A stretch of 64,000 bases of DNA from Mixophyes australis (lineage: Eukaryota; Chordata; Amphibia; Anura; Limnodynastidae): assembly GCA_036250195.1 (NCBI GenBank), contig JAVHZZ010000001.1, positions 381,097,907 to 381,161,906 of the forward strand. The letters are read 5' to 3'. The notes beneath the pieces are model-generated. The model worked only from the letters and a program-made list of their open reading frames with translations, made no database searches and was not told where the DNA came from. Shown here in pieces: positions 11,346-22,420 of the stretch (its first letter is position 1; each line of letters begins with the position of its first letter). The translations under genes and the position numbers were made by a program.

Positions 11346-11495
11346 AAATTGTAGGTTCATTTGGGCAGGGCCATCTTTACCTTTATTTTTATTTTTTATT
11401 TGTTTCATGTCATTGGGCATAATTTGTATGTATAGTGATCCCCTCAATGCACAGTGCTGTGTAATATGCCAGTGCTTTATAAGCAAAGGATATTA
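11346..11495 (+). mobile_element. LINE/SINE 3' tail
   Basis: The blocks 'gttcatttgggcagggcc', 'tcattgggcataatttgta', 'tgcacagtgctgtgtaatat' and 'ggtgcttataa'-like 'gtgctttataagcaaag' appear in the order seen in the 3' tail shared by L2-like LINEs and their SINEs. It is a 5'-truncated non-coding fragment. Confidence 0.6.
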
Positions 11496-11499
11496 ATAT

Positions 11500-12326
11500 T
11501 TGATACCGTAGTCAAAGTGGAAATTTACAAGTGATGGAAAATGTAAGTGAATGGCTGGGGGCTACTGGAGAAAGTAGCCACACCGAGACAGTTCACCATC
11601 CAGATGTCAGCACAAGAGAAGCCAGTAAGAAATGAATGATTAGAACCTGAGGCAGAGGTACTAAACAGTCCTTTTGGCTGTGATGCCTCATACAGCAATA
11701 AAAAAGCAAGCAAATGCACTGTAATACCATTCACTAATCACATCATTCAAGTATTTGATGAACCAAGGGTGCAAACCAGTATCTTAGAGCCACATAGACA
11801 TGCTTCTGAATATTCTAAGCCTCCTCCTGCTCCAGCATGCATAAAACTGACTTTGATTTCCCAGATTGTGTTCATTAAATTTGAATCTTACGCCAGGCAG
11901 CAATTTTCTCTACAAATAATTTCGGTTGTGGGCTAATTCTATGACAATAAGAACATTTTTCAAAAGGTTTATTCAGGTCAACTACACTTTCAGAATAGTT
12001 TTGTGCCAATTTACAGAGTAGCTCTTTTTAAGGTACAATACAGACAAACTCTTTTTAAGGTAAAATATAGTCAGAGCACCTCTTTGTTTTCAATCTTCAT
12101 TACAGAAGAGGGCTCGGGAGGGTTGACTGGCATCGTCAAACCTAGTTTTAGTATGGGGTCCGGCCATGTGGCGTTCTGGCGATACTTCCACTGTTTTATC
12201 TTGGTAAAACAGTGTGATTTGTATATCCTGCATACACAGAAAGCATAAGAGAAGTTGAAATGGATCAGCATGTATAATAATGTTGACTGATGACCACTTT
12301 CCTGTCACACAACCGATATAACTAAC
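11500..12326. other. No recognised feature
   Basis: Short chance frames only. A small local direct repeat 'cttttaaggta' occurs at about 12,024 and 12,051. Confidence 0.45.
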
Positions 12327-12334
12327 AGTCACAT

Positions 12335-12771
12335 CAGGGCCGTATTTCCCATTGGGCACAATGTGCAGGTGCCCGGGGGCCCTGCAGCCCGGGGGGGCCC
12401 GTCGGAGGCAGCAAAAAAAAAAAAAAAACCTGAAAAAAAAGAAGAAAATACATACCTTGCGGTCAGCTGGCGATCTGGCTCCGTCCCCGGTTTCCTCCTC
12501 CGTCGCGCAGTGCAGTGCATGTCGGGCGTGATGACGTCATCACGCCCGCCCGACGGAGGAGGAGACCATGGAGGGTGCCGGATCGCCAGCTCACTGCAAG
12601 GTAAGTATTTTATCTTTTTCAGGTTTTTTTTTTTTTGCTGCCTCCGACGGGCCCCCCTGGGCTGCATGACCCATATATATATATAATCATTTTTTTATTT
12701 TTTTTTGTATATATAGGGGCCCCGGTGCACTGCTGTGCCCGGGGGCCCAAGATGTTCTTAAGAGGGCCCTG
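12335..12771. mobile_element. hAT-type MITE with 8-bp target-site duplication
   Basis: Terminal repeats are CAGGGCC and GGCCCTG. The element is flanked on both sides by AGTCACAT (12,327-12,334 and 12,772-12,779), an exact 8-bp duplication typical of hAT transposons. The interior is one long foldback: 'gggcccgtcggaggcagc' pairs with 'gctgcctccgacgggccc', 'gatctggc' with 'gccggatc', and the centre is a perfect 24-bp palindrome at 12,524-12,547 containing TGACGTCA. Open frames of 107 and 112 codons here are products of the palindrome, not genes. Confidence 0.85.
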
Positions 12772-12779
12772 AGTCACAT

Positions 12780-15040
12780 GAAACTCACTCATCCCTCCAT
12801 CTCTAAAGCAGCTGATGTGACTCCTCTAAGCAGGAAATGATTACTCCTAGCACCAGCTCTTGTTGTGGGCATGTAGTGCAAAATACCATGAGAAAATAAA
12901 AATCTAAAAATCTATTTAACAATGATAGTGTTAATGTTGGTATTTGCAGCGGGCATATTAATCTTGTGATCTAGTGTAATACATATTTTAATTAAAACTA
13001 TGTTACAGTACTCCTCCAGAGAAATTTTTACAGCTACTGATCGTGGTTAACAAAAAGCAAAATCTTAATTTATTTTGCTGATTTAAAGTCAGTAATTAAC
13101 AGTAAGCAGCAATGTGTAAATGATTCAGAAGTGAACGTCTAGTGTAGTTTATTTGGTTAATCTTTTGAATACTTTATAATACTCTGGACTTTTTTTTGCC
13201 CAGGTGCAAGCTTACTTTTGCATGTAGTACACAAATACTGGGCAGCTTTATTTTTACACTGATATTTATAAATCTGCACATTTCAAATTTTCGCCCAAAA
13301 AACATGATTTCTCCAATACACATTTTTAGCTGGGTTTACTCCTAATTCTAAATGAGGCCCAATATTTGCAGAGACTGAATATTTCAGTAAGAAATTTTGT
13401 GTAAACAGTTTGCTTAGAAGCAGACTCCAACCAATTTACTTTGCCTTGTCTGCTTTTTCTCATGTAACTTACATAACATGACATTTATTATAGGATGAAA
13501 CCACTGATTTAATACTGAAAATTAAATTAGTTAATTTTCTGTTGGTTTAAATAAGACAGTGACATGTTGACATGAAAGAAAGCAACTCATTTTCACATAT
13601 AAAGGCTTTCTAGAGCTAAAATGCTCCAAAAGACTATATTTTGCAAAACACGAATTATCATAATACATCGTATTAACTTTATCCAAAACAAAATAACATG
13701 TTAAGAGGTTGTTTGTACCTGAAATCAGAGACATTTTATAAGGATCCGACATGACATGACACAAAATCCCTGCTGTGGGAAAGTGTTTTAACTAAAAAGT
13801 TTGTCCAAGTGTTGAAATTAGATCTCCAGCTGCTAACCTTCTGGTAAAGGCCAAAGTTGCATATTATATATGCTGAACAAGGCCACTAATGCTTTCACAT
13901 AATCAATATAATCAGTACACATGCTGTGCGGAATAAGCTAGGAACAAGATATTTTAGTGGTGAGCAGTGGGTTACAACTTAATGCTAACACTACAGCACT
14001 GTACACTGTAAAACAAATCCTAAACCATTTCTGTTGTTTTATTCATAGGTACACAAATATTGCATTAACATTTTTATCCTTCTGGTATTAAATATTTTAC
14101 ACTGCAAACAGGGATTATCAAAAAAGTGATGAGGGGTATATTGTGTCAAAGGAATTGTATTGTGTAATCTGCTATATAAATAAAGGATAATAGTAATGCT
14201 ATAAATAAATTTTAATGTTATAATTCCGTTTGGGCTATCATTATATTGTATGTGTTTCTTTATTGCCCCAACTTGTTCCCCATTAACTCCTCTGCAGACG
14301 AGCAGTGCTAATGTATATTCGGTTTCAGTTTGGCTGGCAAGTAAGTAAGAGACATCATGATTTCTGGAATGTGAAGATGCCAATACACTCTGTAATTTTG
14401 ACAGCCAATTAGACTACTATATTAGCAATAGCTCTAAAAAAAAAGCGGTAATTGGCCTAATGCTTATTTTATTTACAATCAAATAATTTAAAATGAGAAA
14501 ACATAGATGTAGCTGATTATTGCAATTTGTTCATTAGCAAAACAAATAATTTTGATTACACTTATTATTTTGTTGTGGCGTTCCTCCTGTTAAGTGCTTT
14601 GATAAGTGTGAAAAGCATTTAGTCTATAAATGGACAGCGGTAATAACGTTGGCAAGATAAAAACATATCAAAGAGAGTATAATAGCAAAATGATAATAGT
14701 ATTAAAATAAAAATATCTATGTAATAAATTCCAATTATGTTTACTTTTATAAAGGTAATTACCATTGTTCTTTGATGGTAGTTTTTCTTTAGATGTGAAT
14801 GTCACTGTGTGTGATGAAATGATAATAGTTTTTCAGATATCTCAAGGAACAACACATAGATATGGAACACTGACTACATCAATGCAGTCAGTTGTGATGG
14901 TATTCAAACTATGTACATAGATATATGGTAAGCACATTCGCCGGAAAGCACATCTTGCCAAAAACACATATTGTGATCAGAGAAAACCGAGGGAGAGGGG
15001 GGTGAGGACATGTACAAATACTGAGACTGTGGCCTGGCAA
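12780..15040. other. AT-rich DNA; possible conserved non-coding segment
   Basis: No gene was found. A vague MITE-like part lies at 13,195-13,365 ('cccaggtgcaagcttacttt', 'tacacaaatact'), resembling the family at 28,725. The stretch 14,440-14,780 is non-repetitive and rich in homeodomain-type words, and may be a regulatory element. That is inference only. Confidence 0.3.
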
Positions 15041-15054
15041 TGTAGTGTGTACCT

Positions 15055-15345
15055 CATACATGTCAACTCTCCCGGAAAGTCCAGGAGACTCCCGAAATTC
15101 GGGTCAGTCTCCCGGGCTCCCGGGCAAGCTGGCATTTCTCCCGCACCCCAATCTCACCGAGGATCGCGTCATTTGACGCGATTCTCGGTGAATCACGCCA
15201 TTTTGGAGGGCGGGAGGGGGCGGGACGAGGCTAATCGCGTCATTTTGGCCCCGCCCCCCCGCAACGTGAATTACGGTTTCGCCCCCTCCCGCCCTCCAGT
15301 CACGCCCCCTCTCCCGGAGGGAGTTTCCGGGAGTTGGTAAGTATG
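15055..15345. mobile_element. GC-rich hAT-type MITE with 8-bp target-site duplication
   Basis: The left end CATACATGTCAACTC and the right end GAGTTGGTAAGTATG are inverted repeats. GTGTACCT lies immediately outside both ends (15,047-15,054 and 15,346-15,353), an exact 8-bp duplication that fits hAT insertion. Inside, 'gaggatcgcgtcatttgacg' begins a nested palindrome with many CpGs. Non-coding and non-autonomous. Confidence 0.85.
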
Positions 15346-15908
15346 GTGTACCTAACATTTGTTTTTTGTGTAATTAACAGTTTTTTGTGCATCAGCAGGG
15401 CAGGGTTTCATTTTTAGTGGGTCAGGGTTCGGCTTAGTACTTCTAATGCGCTAGAGACACAGATATGCCATACTGTGGCATGACCATACTCCCAACACGG
15501 TGTGGCCACTCCCCTACGGCACAAACTGTATTAAAGCATCTATGGAGGTGGTCCCAAGTTGCTGTACTGGGACCCAAAAAATCGTCTTGGTGATAATGCT
15601 TGTGATATAGTTTGTCCATTTTTGTGCCCATTTATACAAAAATGTTACCTGAGAAATGTGGCTTGCCTCATGTTGTGCCCACATGCAAAATTTGATTTCC
15701 TGTTCCAGAAGAGGATAATTAAATTACCTGCATCCATTATTTTTCAATTATTTGAAAAATAGGTTTTATTCTATAAAAGTATATATTAATTATGATTTTT
15801 TTTTTTAAATCACACGAGATACATGAAAGTAAGGAGAGGGTATAAAGGATCTCCCCTTCAAACTGTGTTAGAGCTAACACTGGATATTGTTAATGTTATT
15901 GGAGATCT

Positions 15909-16086
15909 GGGGGTAAATGTATCAAGCTGAGAGTTTTCCGGCGGGTTTGAAAAGTGGAGATGTTGTCTATAGCAACCAATCAGATTCTAGCTATCATTTT
16001 GTAGAATGTACTAAATAAATGATAGCTAGAATCGGATTGGTTTTTCAAACCCGCCGGAAAACTCTCACCTTGATACATTTACCCCC
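15909..16086. mobile_element. Hairpin MITE, GGGGGTAAATGTATCAA family
   Basis: The left half is almost the exact reverse complement of the right half: 'gggggtaaatgtatcaag' pairs with 'cttgatacatttaccccc', 'gttttccggcgggtttg' with 'caaacccgccggaaaac', and 'gattctagctatcatt' with 'aatgatagctagaatc'. The arms are little diverged, so the copy is relatively young. Related copies lie at 29,270-29,435 and 46,461-46,956. Confidence 0.85.
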
Positions 16087-16089
16087 TGA

Positions 16090-16419
16090 TCTGGATCTAC
16101 CCTGTACCCTTAAGTGACATCTCAGCTAAAACAATCTCAGAGACATCACCAGGTTTATTAGAAACTTTGTTGCACTGAATTTAGAAGTGCTCTTGTATTT
16201 CAACATTTTGCACATGACGCTTGCATTAGTCAATTCCTATCTGCTTCCTGAACAGGACATATGAGAGTGCAGGGTTGTCATTAACATCTAATACTTATCC
16301 ACATTGTCTTAGAGGCAGGTGCGGACCACACCAATGTAGGTAAACGGTAGGCAGTCATAAAGTATTTAACAATAAACTATATATATCATATGTCTTTAAC
16401 CATGGACTTAAACCATTGA
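16090..16419. other. No recognised feature
   Basis: Nothing that I can identify. Confidence 0.45.
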
Positions 16420-17000
16420 CAACAATCAACTTATCACTTTAATCAGAAATAAACACACGACAACTTTATAAGTTGGCAAAACTACACTTGTTTATTTATT
16501 TTATTTTACTTTTAATCCTGACCTAAAGTTGGCGGCGAGAGCATAGCAGTCAGCAGGCAAAACGCAAAGCCAAACAGGTCGTACCCTTGCCCACTGGTCC
16601 CAGGAGTAAACTCCTTTACGATTGACCTGGAGTTAAATTTGGGCTAACGAGACGGCTTCGCCCCTCCTGGACTCGACATTGGCGCCTGCTCAAAGCCTTC
16701 CAAGGGGTCCTTCAATAAGGAGGACCATGAGTCATGATTCTTCGGAGGGGTCAATGACCCCAGCCAAACTAGTAACACCATCTGCTCATTTACGGCTGAC
16801 TGCCTGCTCTCCTACCGACACGATTAAACCTGTAAACCGAATCTCACCAGTTGGGCAGGAGGGTGGCAAACGATGCAGGAATAAGATATGGGGCCGCCCA
16901 CAGGAAGAGGATATAATTACAATCTCTGCTCCTCCCTGTGTTCTCATTGGCCATACCTGCATCATCATTGTTAACCCCTTTCTCAATGTTTAACTCCCTG
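16420..17000. repeat. Unclassified interspersed repeat, copy 2
   Basis: Second copy of the repeat described at 235-830, same orientation. It has 'ggcggcgagagcatagcagt', 'cgcccctcctggactcg', 'ccaaggggtcct', 'ttctcattggcc' and 'ttaacccctttctcaatg'. A 104-codon frame at 16,679-16,993 has no known domain. Confidence 0.45.
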
Positions 17001-17329
17001 TCAGCCCATATGTAATTAGTTTAGTCTTGTTCAGCCTATTACTTCACTCCTCATTAACTTTATATATTAATGTAAAAAGAGGTCTCAGCTTGTTCAGGGA
17101 CTTTTCTAAACAATCTAGAAGTCTATTATTGAACCCTTTGTCCTGGTCGGCCTAAGGGAGATGCTCCTTTTGTCCATTTATAAAATAGCCTTGACTGCAT
17201 GATCCCATTCATGAAAAAACTGTGCAGAGTCCAGCAACTTCAAAAACATTTTTAAATAAGCACATATCCAAGGATTGCAGCGTATTATAATATCCTGGGC
17301 AAAAAATATAAAAACAAATTGTAGAATCA

Positions 17330-17620
17330 CAGATATTGTTAAAAGTGCGATTTGATGTTTTCATCAATTTTCTTGAGCGAGTTTAAACTCACCGATGTAT
17401 GAAAGTGTGAGTTCATACTACATTGGCAGTAAAGTGAGTATTCAAAAAATCGCCATTCTACAAATCGCAGTTCCGACATTTTCACACTCTAGTAATGCAA
17501 GTCGCCATATGTATGAAACTGCGGTTTCCAAAATCGCAGCAATTTTAGCCTAAAAATCGCTAGAACTAACAATCTGCTTTGTATATGTATGACTAGCCTG
17601 CGTGATTAGCGTAAATAAGT
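17330..17620. mobile_element. MITE of the 'aaatcgc' family, degraded
   Basis: It shares with 26,005-26,290 the ordered blocks 'caattttctt..gcgagtttaaa', 'aaaatcgcc', 'acaaatcgcagt', 'cgacattttcaca', 'gtatgaaactgcg' and 'aatctgcttt'. The terminal repeats are decayed here. Confidence 0.55.
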
Positions 17621-17639
17621 GTGACGGAACTCTATATGT

Positions 17640-18235
17640 AAATAAATAATTAAACAAAAAAAAACAAAATGTGGGTCTCCACCCTCCTCAGTCATATTAT
17701 CCATTGTGCTGCAAGCCTAGTGCTGGTTGCCACTAAATCGTGGGGAAAAAAAGCATGGGGTCCCCCTGATTTCTTGAAGACCAGCACTAGGAAAGCCAGC
17801 CAGGCTTGTTAGCACTATAGCAGGAAGACAAGCAGCAGGAGTCCCCCTGTCATAATGACAAACCAAGCCCAGGCTGTTAAGTACGGGGTTGAATTCCCTA
17901 GTGAGTGGGGTCCGCAAAATTGTGCGTGCCCCCCTCTTGGAATCTGAATACCCATGCTGAAAGCACTAGGGCTCTTCCTATACCCTTGGGTGGTGGGTGT
18001 GGGGTAATTAAATGAATGTGTAGACACCATTTTACTTTGTGGAACTACTAATCTCAGCCAGCCTAGGCTGCCATTAACAGTCTGGGCATGCTGGTGTTTG
18101 GAATACCACAAGTGCCAGCATGCCCTGACACCCAGGATCTGGTGAGCCATGTAGTCCCACAAAGTAAAATTGAAATAAAATACACACCTCGTTTAAACCA
18201 CATTACTTTAATAAAACAGCTAAAATAAGCAACAC
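17640..18235. mobile_element. Arm of a long palindromic DNA element (left part)
   Basis: This matches 58,140-58,500 in the same orientation ('gcatggggtccccctgattt', 'ccccctgtcataatgacaa', 'cccaggctgtt', 'aactactaatctcagccagc', 'ggctgccatta') and the reverse complement of 58,800-59,220. A second arm fragment in opposite orientation lies at 19,200-19,434. An L1 3' end separates the two parts, which suggests insertion into the centre of an older palindromic element. Confidence 0.6.
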
Positions 18236-18238
18236 ATC

Positions 18239-19101
18239 TGGTTAAAACTACATATATTTGGGATTGCCCTCTAGTATCTAAATTTTTGGATGATATATTG
18301 CTCCTGATTAAGCAGGTTACTTCAATAAATGTGCCTAAGAACCCGTTATCTGTGCTCCTGTGTAAGCCTATCAAAGGGATCTCTAAGCCATTGGATAAAC
18401 TTGTTCGACACATATATAATGCAGCTAAACTTCAGATAGCTAGTGATTGGAATCCTCTAGAGATCCTCTAGAGAGGCTGTTATATATAGAACACACTGCC
18501 TCCATGGAATATGTGACAAGTCTCCTCCACGATACAGTCCCCACTTTTCATAAAGTGTGGGGCCCTAAGTATTCCTTTAATAATAGCAATATGCCGAGAT
18601 TTCTATAAGCTCTATATGTTCTTACCCTCTTTGACTGTATCTTTTGCCTCTTATTTTTCGAGCCTCTCTTCTATCTGCCTCCGAGACTTGCCACTTCCCT
18701 TACTCTCTCTTTCTCCCCTCTTGCCTGCCTACCTCTCTCTTCCTCATTTTACCTGGATAATAAGGGCCTCTATGCAGCAACACACACCCATATTGGAGAG
18801 TCCTCCCCCCTCCCTTTCCTTTCATTCCCCTTAAAAAAAAATTAAAAGAAATCCAGCAGTCTTTTCCAATCTTAATAGATCCCCAACCTTACATGGTCTC
18901 TCTATGGTGGTGGAATGATCTTCACTATTATCTACTATTTATATCCGCTAGGCCTTTAGCTCCTAGCAATTGTATGGATTATACCACATTGTAAAGGATG
19001 CATTTATTCTTTTGTAGCTGATGTTATTAATATTTAATTGTACTCAATGACCTGTATTGTTATTACCTGCTGTTAAATATAAAAAAGTAAAAAAAAAACC
19101 T
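18239..19101 (+). pseudogene. L1-type LINE, ORF2 C-terminus and 3' UTR
   Basis: The plus-strand translation from 18,239 ('HLVKTTYIWDCP' onward) through a frame of 61 codons at 18,286-18,471 ('KGISKPLDKLVRHIYNAAKL') matches the C-terminal, non-catalytic end of frog L1-like ORF2 proteins, as I know them. Similarity continues past an in-frame stop near 18,470 (a small 'gagatcctcta' duplication is visible) to about 18,610. A pyrimidine-rich 3' UTR follows, ending in an A-rich run near 19,080-19,101. The reverse transcriptase core is absent (5' truncation). Dead copy. Confidence 0.65.
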
Positions 19102-19109
19102 ACATATAT

Positions 19110-19434
19110 TCATATATTTATTAAAAATAATAAATCCCATATGCTCACCCTATGATGTTTTTATCTGTAATGGATCCAGTCTTGTAAACTTCAATCTATT
19201 TGTAAAAAAAAAAAACACCATAGAAAAAATAATCTGACAGCTGTGAGGTATATTTATAAGCTAGGGGATTTCCCATGCTGTCAGCCCTGCAATTTTTTGC
19301 AGACACCCTCTTTAGGGAATCCAGATCCGTTCTGACCAGAACGGCGGCTGGTTGGCATCATGTCAGGGGGACCTCCTGCTGTGGGTTCCCCTGCTATAGT
19401 GCCACCAGCTCCGACTGGCTAAACCCATGAATGG
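19110..19434. mobile_element. Arm of the palindromic DNA element (right part)
   Basis: The reverse complement of 19,350-19,420 ('gcactatagcagg', 'gcaggaggtccccctgacat') matches 17,805-17,860. This is the partner arm of 17,640-18,235, cut on its right by the LTR element that starts at 19,435. Confidence 0.5.
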
Positions 19435-20329
19435 TGTGATACCGGGTTTTCTAGCCCAATTCTACCCACTTCACTCTGGCTGGCCACCCACGGGTGCCTT
19501 CCTAGACCAGGGAAGCCTACCCAATACCTTCTAGGGTTCTTATTATTCACTCAAGCAAATGCAGTTAGAAAGCAAAGCAAAACATTTGTTGCAATAAAAA
19601 CAATCACTAGAATATTATGTACACACAGTAAATAAATGCCAGTAGGTTCACCACATCATCTATCCTTTACCCTTCTAGCTTAAGGAACTACAGTCACCTG
19701 GATAACCTGACTTAAAGACCAATGGAGTTCTTCCCTTAGCTGCAGCTATAGTTCATTGATAGAGAATGAAAACTCAAAAACAGCTACACTGCGCCTTCCA
19801 TGAATCAAATCCCAGAATGAACATCACCTCCCACCCTGGAGTGGCTCCTTGCATCCAGGGTCAAACTTCCACAGTGTTTTCCCTCCCTGGGCAAACCCCT
19901 GGGCCTCTCCCTGTTAAACATTGATGAGTCCTGGACTAGGGGGGGTTGGAGAGGGGAGTGGAGATGAGCTGTACTTCAACAGAACCTTCACTGCCAAATT
20001 GTAGACCAAACATCTGGAGTAGTCTTGTGAGAACAATGGATACTACTTAGCCTCACCAGTATCTTGCAATCTGATCCCTACCCATAACCTCCCTGGCTTC
20101 ACTTTAAGGACAATGAATAACAACTTCACTGCCACATCAACAATCTACAATAAACATATTTACAATGAGCTACAATGTCCCCTTATCCACATGTAATTAG
20201 ACACTGCAGTTGTACTTTGTTCAGCTGGAGAACAAAAGCAAGGGCTATAAAAAGTACATGTTATAATCCACATTTTGTGAGAAACGAGGGACAGGATGGT
20301 TACAGTGTTGTCAAACTCGTTTTGTCACA
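19435..20329 (-). mobile_element. 3' LTR of a short LTR retroelement
   Basis: It starts TGTGA and ends TCACA on the plus strand (inverted TG...CA ends) and is a direct repeat of 21,097-21,975. Both carry 'ctacccacttcactctggct', 'acaatcactagaa', 'atgtacacacagtaaataaa' and 'gggctataaaa' blocks. The orientation is minus: the purine-rich tract AAAAAAAGTGGGGGCGG lies on the minus strand just before this LTR (plus 20,334-20,350), where a polypurine tract is expected. The two LTRs are clearly diverged, so the insertion is old. Confidence 0.7.
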
Positions 20330-21096
20330 TATGCCGCCCCCACTTTTTTTGCCCTTGTTTCCCAGTGGCTCCCTTGCCCCAAGTAAACCTTTGTCCTTTA
20401 AGTCCAAAATCTCTGGCCTGCTGTGGTTTCACCTGGTCTGATGGTAAAGTAGACAGCAGTACACAGTTTCTTGATCTCCCACCAGGGTCCCATGGGTGCA
20501 GGCATATCATCCCACCCAGCTGGAATGGGGCTTTATACTGCCATGTGTCATAAGATGAGACAACAATAAACCTGGGCCACTCCTGTGCACGCATACATGG
20601 TAGGAGAGTTGTAGTCCACCATCCTTTGGGTGCCTTGTCCACCCTCAAATGCCCAAATGCAAATAGTCCTTTGGCATGTCCTTTATTTCTGGAGACCATA
20701 CTCCCCTTCCCCACATACTCGAGTGAAAACTGCCCAGGGGCAGGAAAACTTTGGGGCTCCTTGTCCGGTTGTTTCTAGCAAAGATCCAACCCCCCCTCCC
20801 CCAAACACTCAAGGGACAATAACCCAGTGGCAGGGAAAGATGGGGGCTCCATTAATTCTTTGCTGCTGGGGAATCCTCTCTCCCCCTCCCAAACCACATG
20901 TCGGTGCCCCTGTATGTATGTTGGGAGACCATGCATTTCCCCTCCCCACTACCACATCCAACTGTTGCACTACTTCTCTGCCTCTGGCACATCGGGGTAG
21001 TGTGAATCCTCATTGAATGTATCAAGATACAGTTCCCCTGCAGCTCTACCCAGTGAGGACCTGGGACTGAGTGACCCCACTGCTTGCCACCAATAA
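20330..21096 (-). mobile_element. Internal region of the short LTR element
   Basis: Only about 767 bp lie between the LTRs, too short for gag-pol. Just inside the 5' LTR the minus strand reads TGGTGGCAAGCAGTGGGG, placed like a tRNA primer-binding site and loosely like a leucine-tRNA complement. A minus-strand frame of 129 codons (20,325-20,714) ends near the polypurine tract and contains 'FIVVSSYDTWQYKAPF'. I do not recognise it. Either the element is naturally non-autonomous or most of the interior was deleted. Confidence 0.55.
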
Positions 21097-21975
21097 TGTG
21101 AAGATACCAGGTTTTCTGGCCTAATTCTACCCACTTCACTCTGGCTGACCACCCACTGGTGCCTTCCATGTCAGGGAAGCCTACCCAGTACCTTCTAAAG
21201 GTTCTTATTAGTCACTCAGGCAAATGCAATTAGAAAATAAAGCAATACATTTATTGTAATAAAAACAATCACTAGAAAATTATGTACACACAGTAAATAA
21301 ATGCCACACCATCTTCTCTTCACCTCTTTAGTTTAAGGAGTTACAGTCACCTGGATGTCCTGACTTAAAGACCAATGGATTTCTTCTCTTAGCTGTCCAT
21401 TGGTAGAGAGTGAAAACTCAAAACCAGCTACACTGGACCTTCCATGAATCAAATCCCAGAATGAACATCACCTCCCACCCTGGAGTGGCTTCTTGTATCC
21501 AGGGTCAAATTTCCACAGTGTTTTCCCCTCCCTGGGCCTCTCCTTGTTAAACATTGGTGAGTCCTGCACTAAGGGGGGTTGAAGAAGGGAGTTGAGATGA
21601 GCTGTACTTTCACAGAACCTCCACTGCCAGATTGTAGTACAAACGTCTGGAGTAGTCTTGTGAGAACAATAAATACTAATTAGCCTTCCCCCTCATCCGT
21701 ATCTTGCAACATGATCCCTATCCATAACCCCCCTGGTTTCACTTTAAGGACAATGAATAAGAACCTCACTGCCACATCAACAATATACAATAAACAATAT
21801 ACATATTTACAGTGAGCTACCATGTCCCCTTTTCCACATGTAATTAGACACTTCTAGTTGTACTCTGTTCAGCTGGGGACCAAAAGCAAGGGCTATAAAA
21901 GTACATGCTATAATTCACATTTTGTGAGAAACGAGGGACAGGGTGGTTACAGCGTTGTAAGCTTGTTTGGTCACA
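21097..21975 (-). mobile_element. 5' LTR of the short LTR retroelement
   Basis: Direct-repeat partner of 19,435-20,329 with the same TGTGA...TCACA ends. On the minus strand an AATAAA (plus TTTATT near 21,249) could serve as polyadenylation signal; the matching site in the other LTR is mutated. Flanks AATGG (before 19,435) and GCTGG (after 21,975) do not match well, so a 5-bp target-site duplication is not confirmed. Confidence 0.65.
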
Positions 21976-21979
21976 GCTG

Positions 21980-22420
21980 GTTGAAGTCCCCACGACCCCC
22001 CCAACCTATTTTTCTGGCAACACAAGGGTTAATATGACTGGGGAGGGTGGGACCACACACTTTTTGTCCATTGACATGTCTCTTTATGTCAGAAATTGAT
22101 TTGTGGCAAATTTCAATTGATCTTTTGATAGGCCCCGCCACATTGACTGCATCGCAGACTGCTGTCCTCATCTGTTTTTTACTTGAAAAGGTAGTTTTGG
22201 CAGCTAGAGTGCCATAAGCTACTCATACACTGGGATTATATTGTAAACTAGCACACAGTTTTCCTCTAAAGCACACACTGCACTCAGAGTTTGTTTTTAC
22301 AAAAGAAGCCATGGAACCTGCCTCTTCTAGAACCTTCTGCTCCTCCTCACCTCCTTGCTCCTCTCTTTCCTCCTCCCGACTCTCCTTAGACTCTCCACCT
22401 CTCCTTCCTCTCACCATCTT
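21980..22420 (-). pseudogene. PIF/Harbinger Myb-like DNA-binding protein relic
   Basis: The minus-strand frame 22,171-21,971 contains 'VCDAVNVAGPIKRSIEICHK' followed at once by 'SISDIKRHVNGQK'. This has the shape of the trihelix Myb/SANT-like domain in the second protein of Harbinger transposons, where an AVN-x(4-5)-R-x(3)-E-I/V-x-K-x(4)-DIKR pattern is usual. Upstream frame 22,417-22,223 is Glu/Arg-rich and then reads 'YGTLAAKTTFSSKKQ' after a stop. The known role is DNA binding that helps the transposase. A stop and frame breaks make it a relic. The domain call rests on pattern memory. Confidence 0.45.

Noticed and set aside
12335..12686. Open frames of 107 and 112 codons on both strands
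   Set aside because: They mirror each other because the element is a palindrome; poly-Lys and poly-Phe come from A and T runs.
16660..16690. Primer-binding site for lysine tRNA (TTGGCGCCTGC)
   Set aside because: Only the first bases fit, and no LTR end lies just before it.
20630..21016. Plus-strand 128-codon proline-rich frame
   Set aside because: Antisense to the short LTR element's interior, with low-complexity composition.
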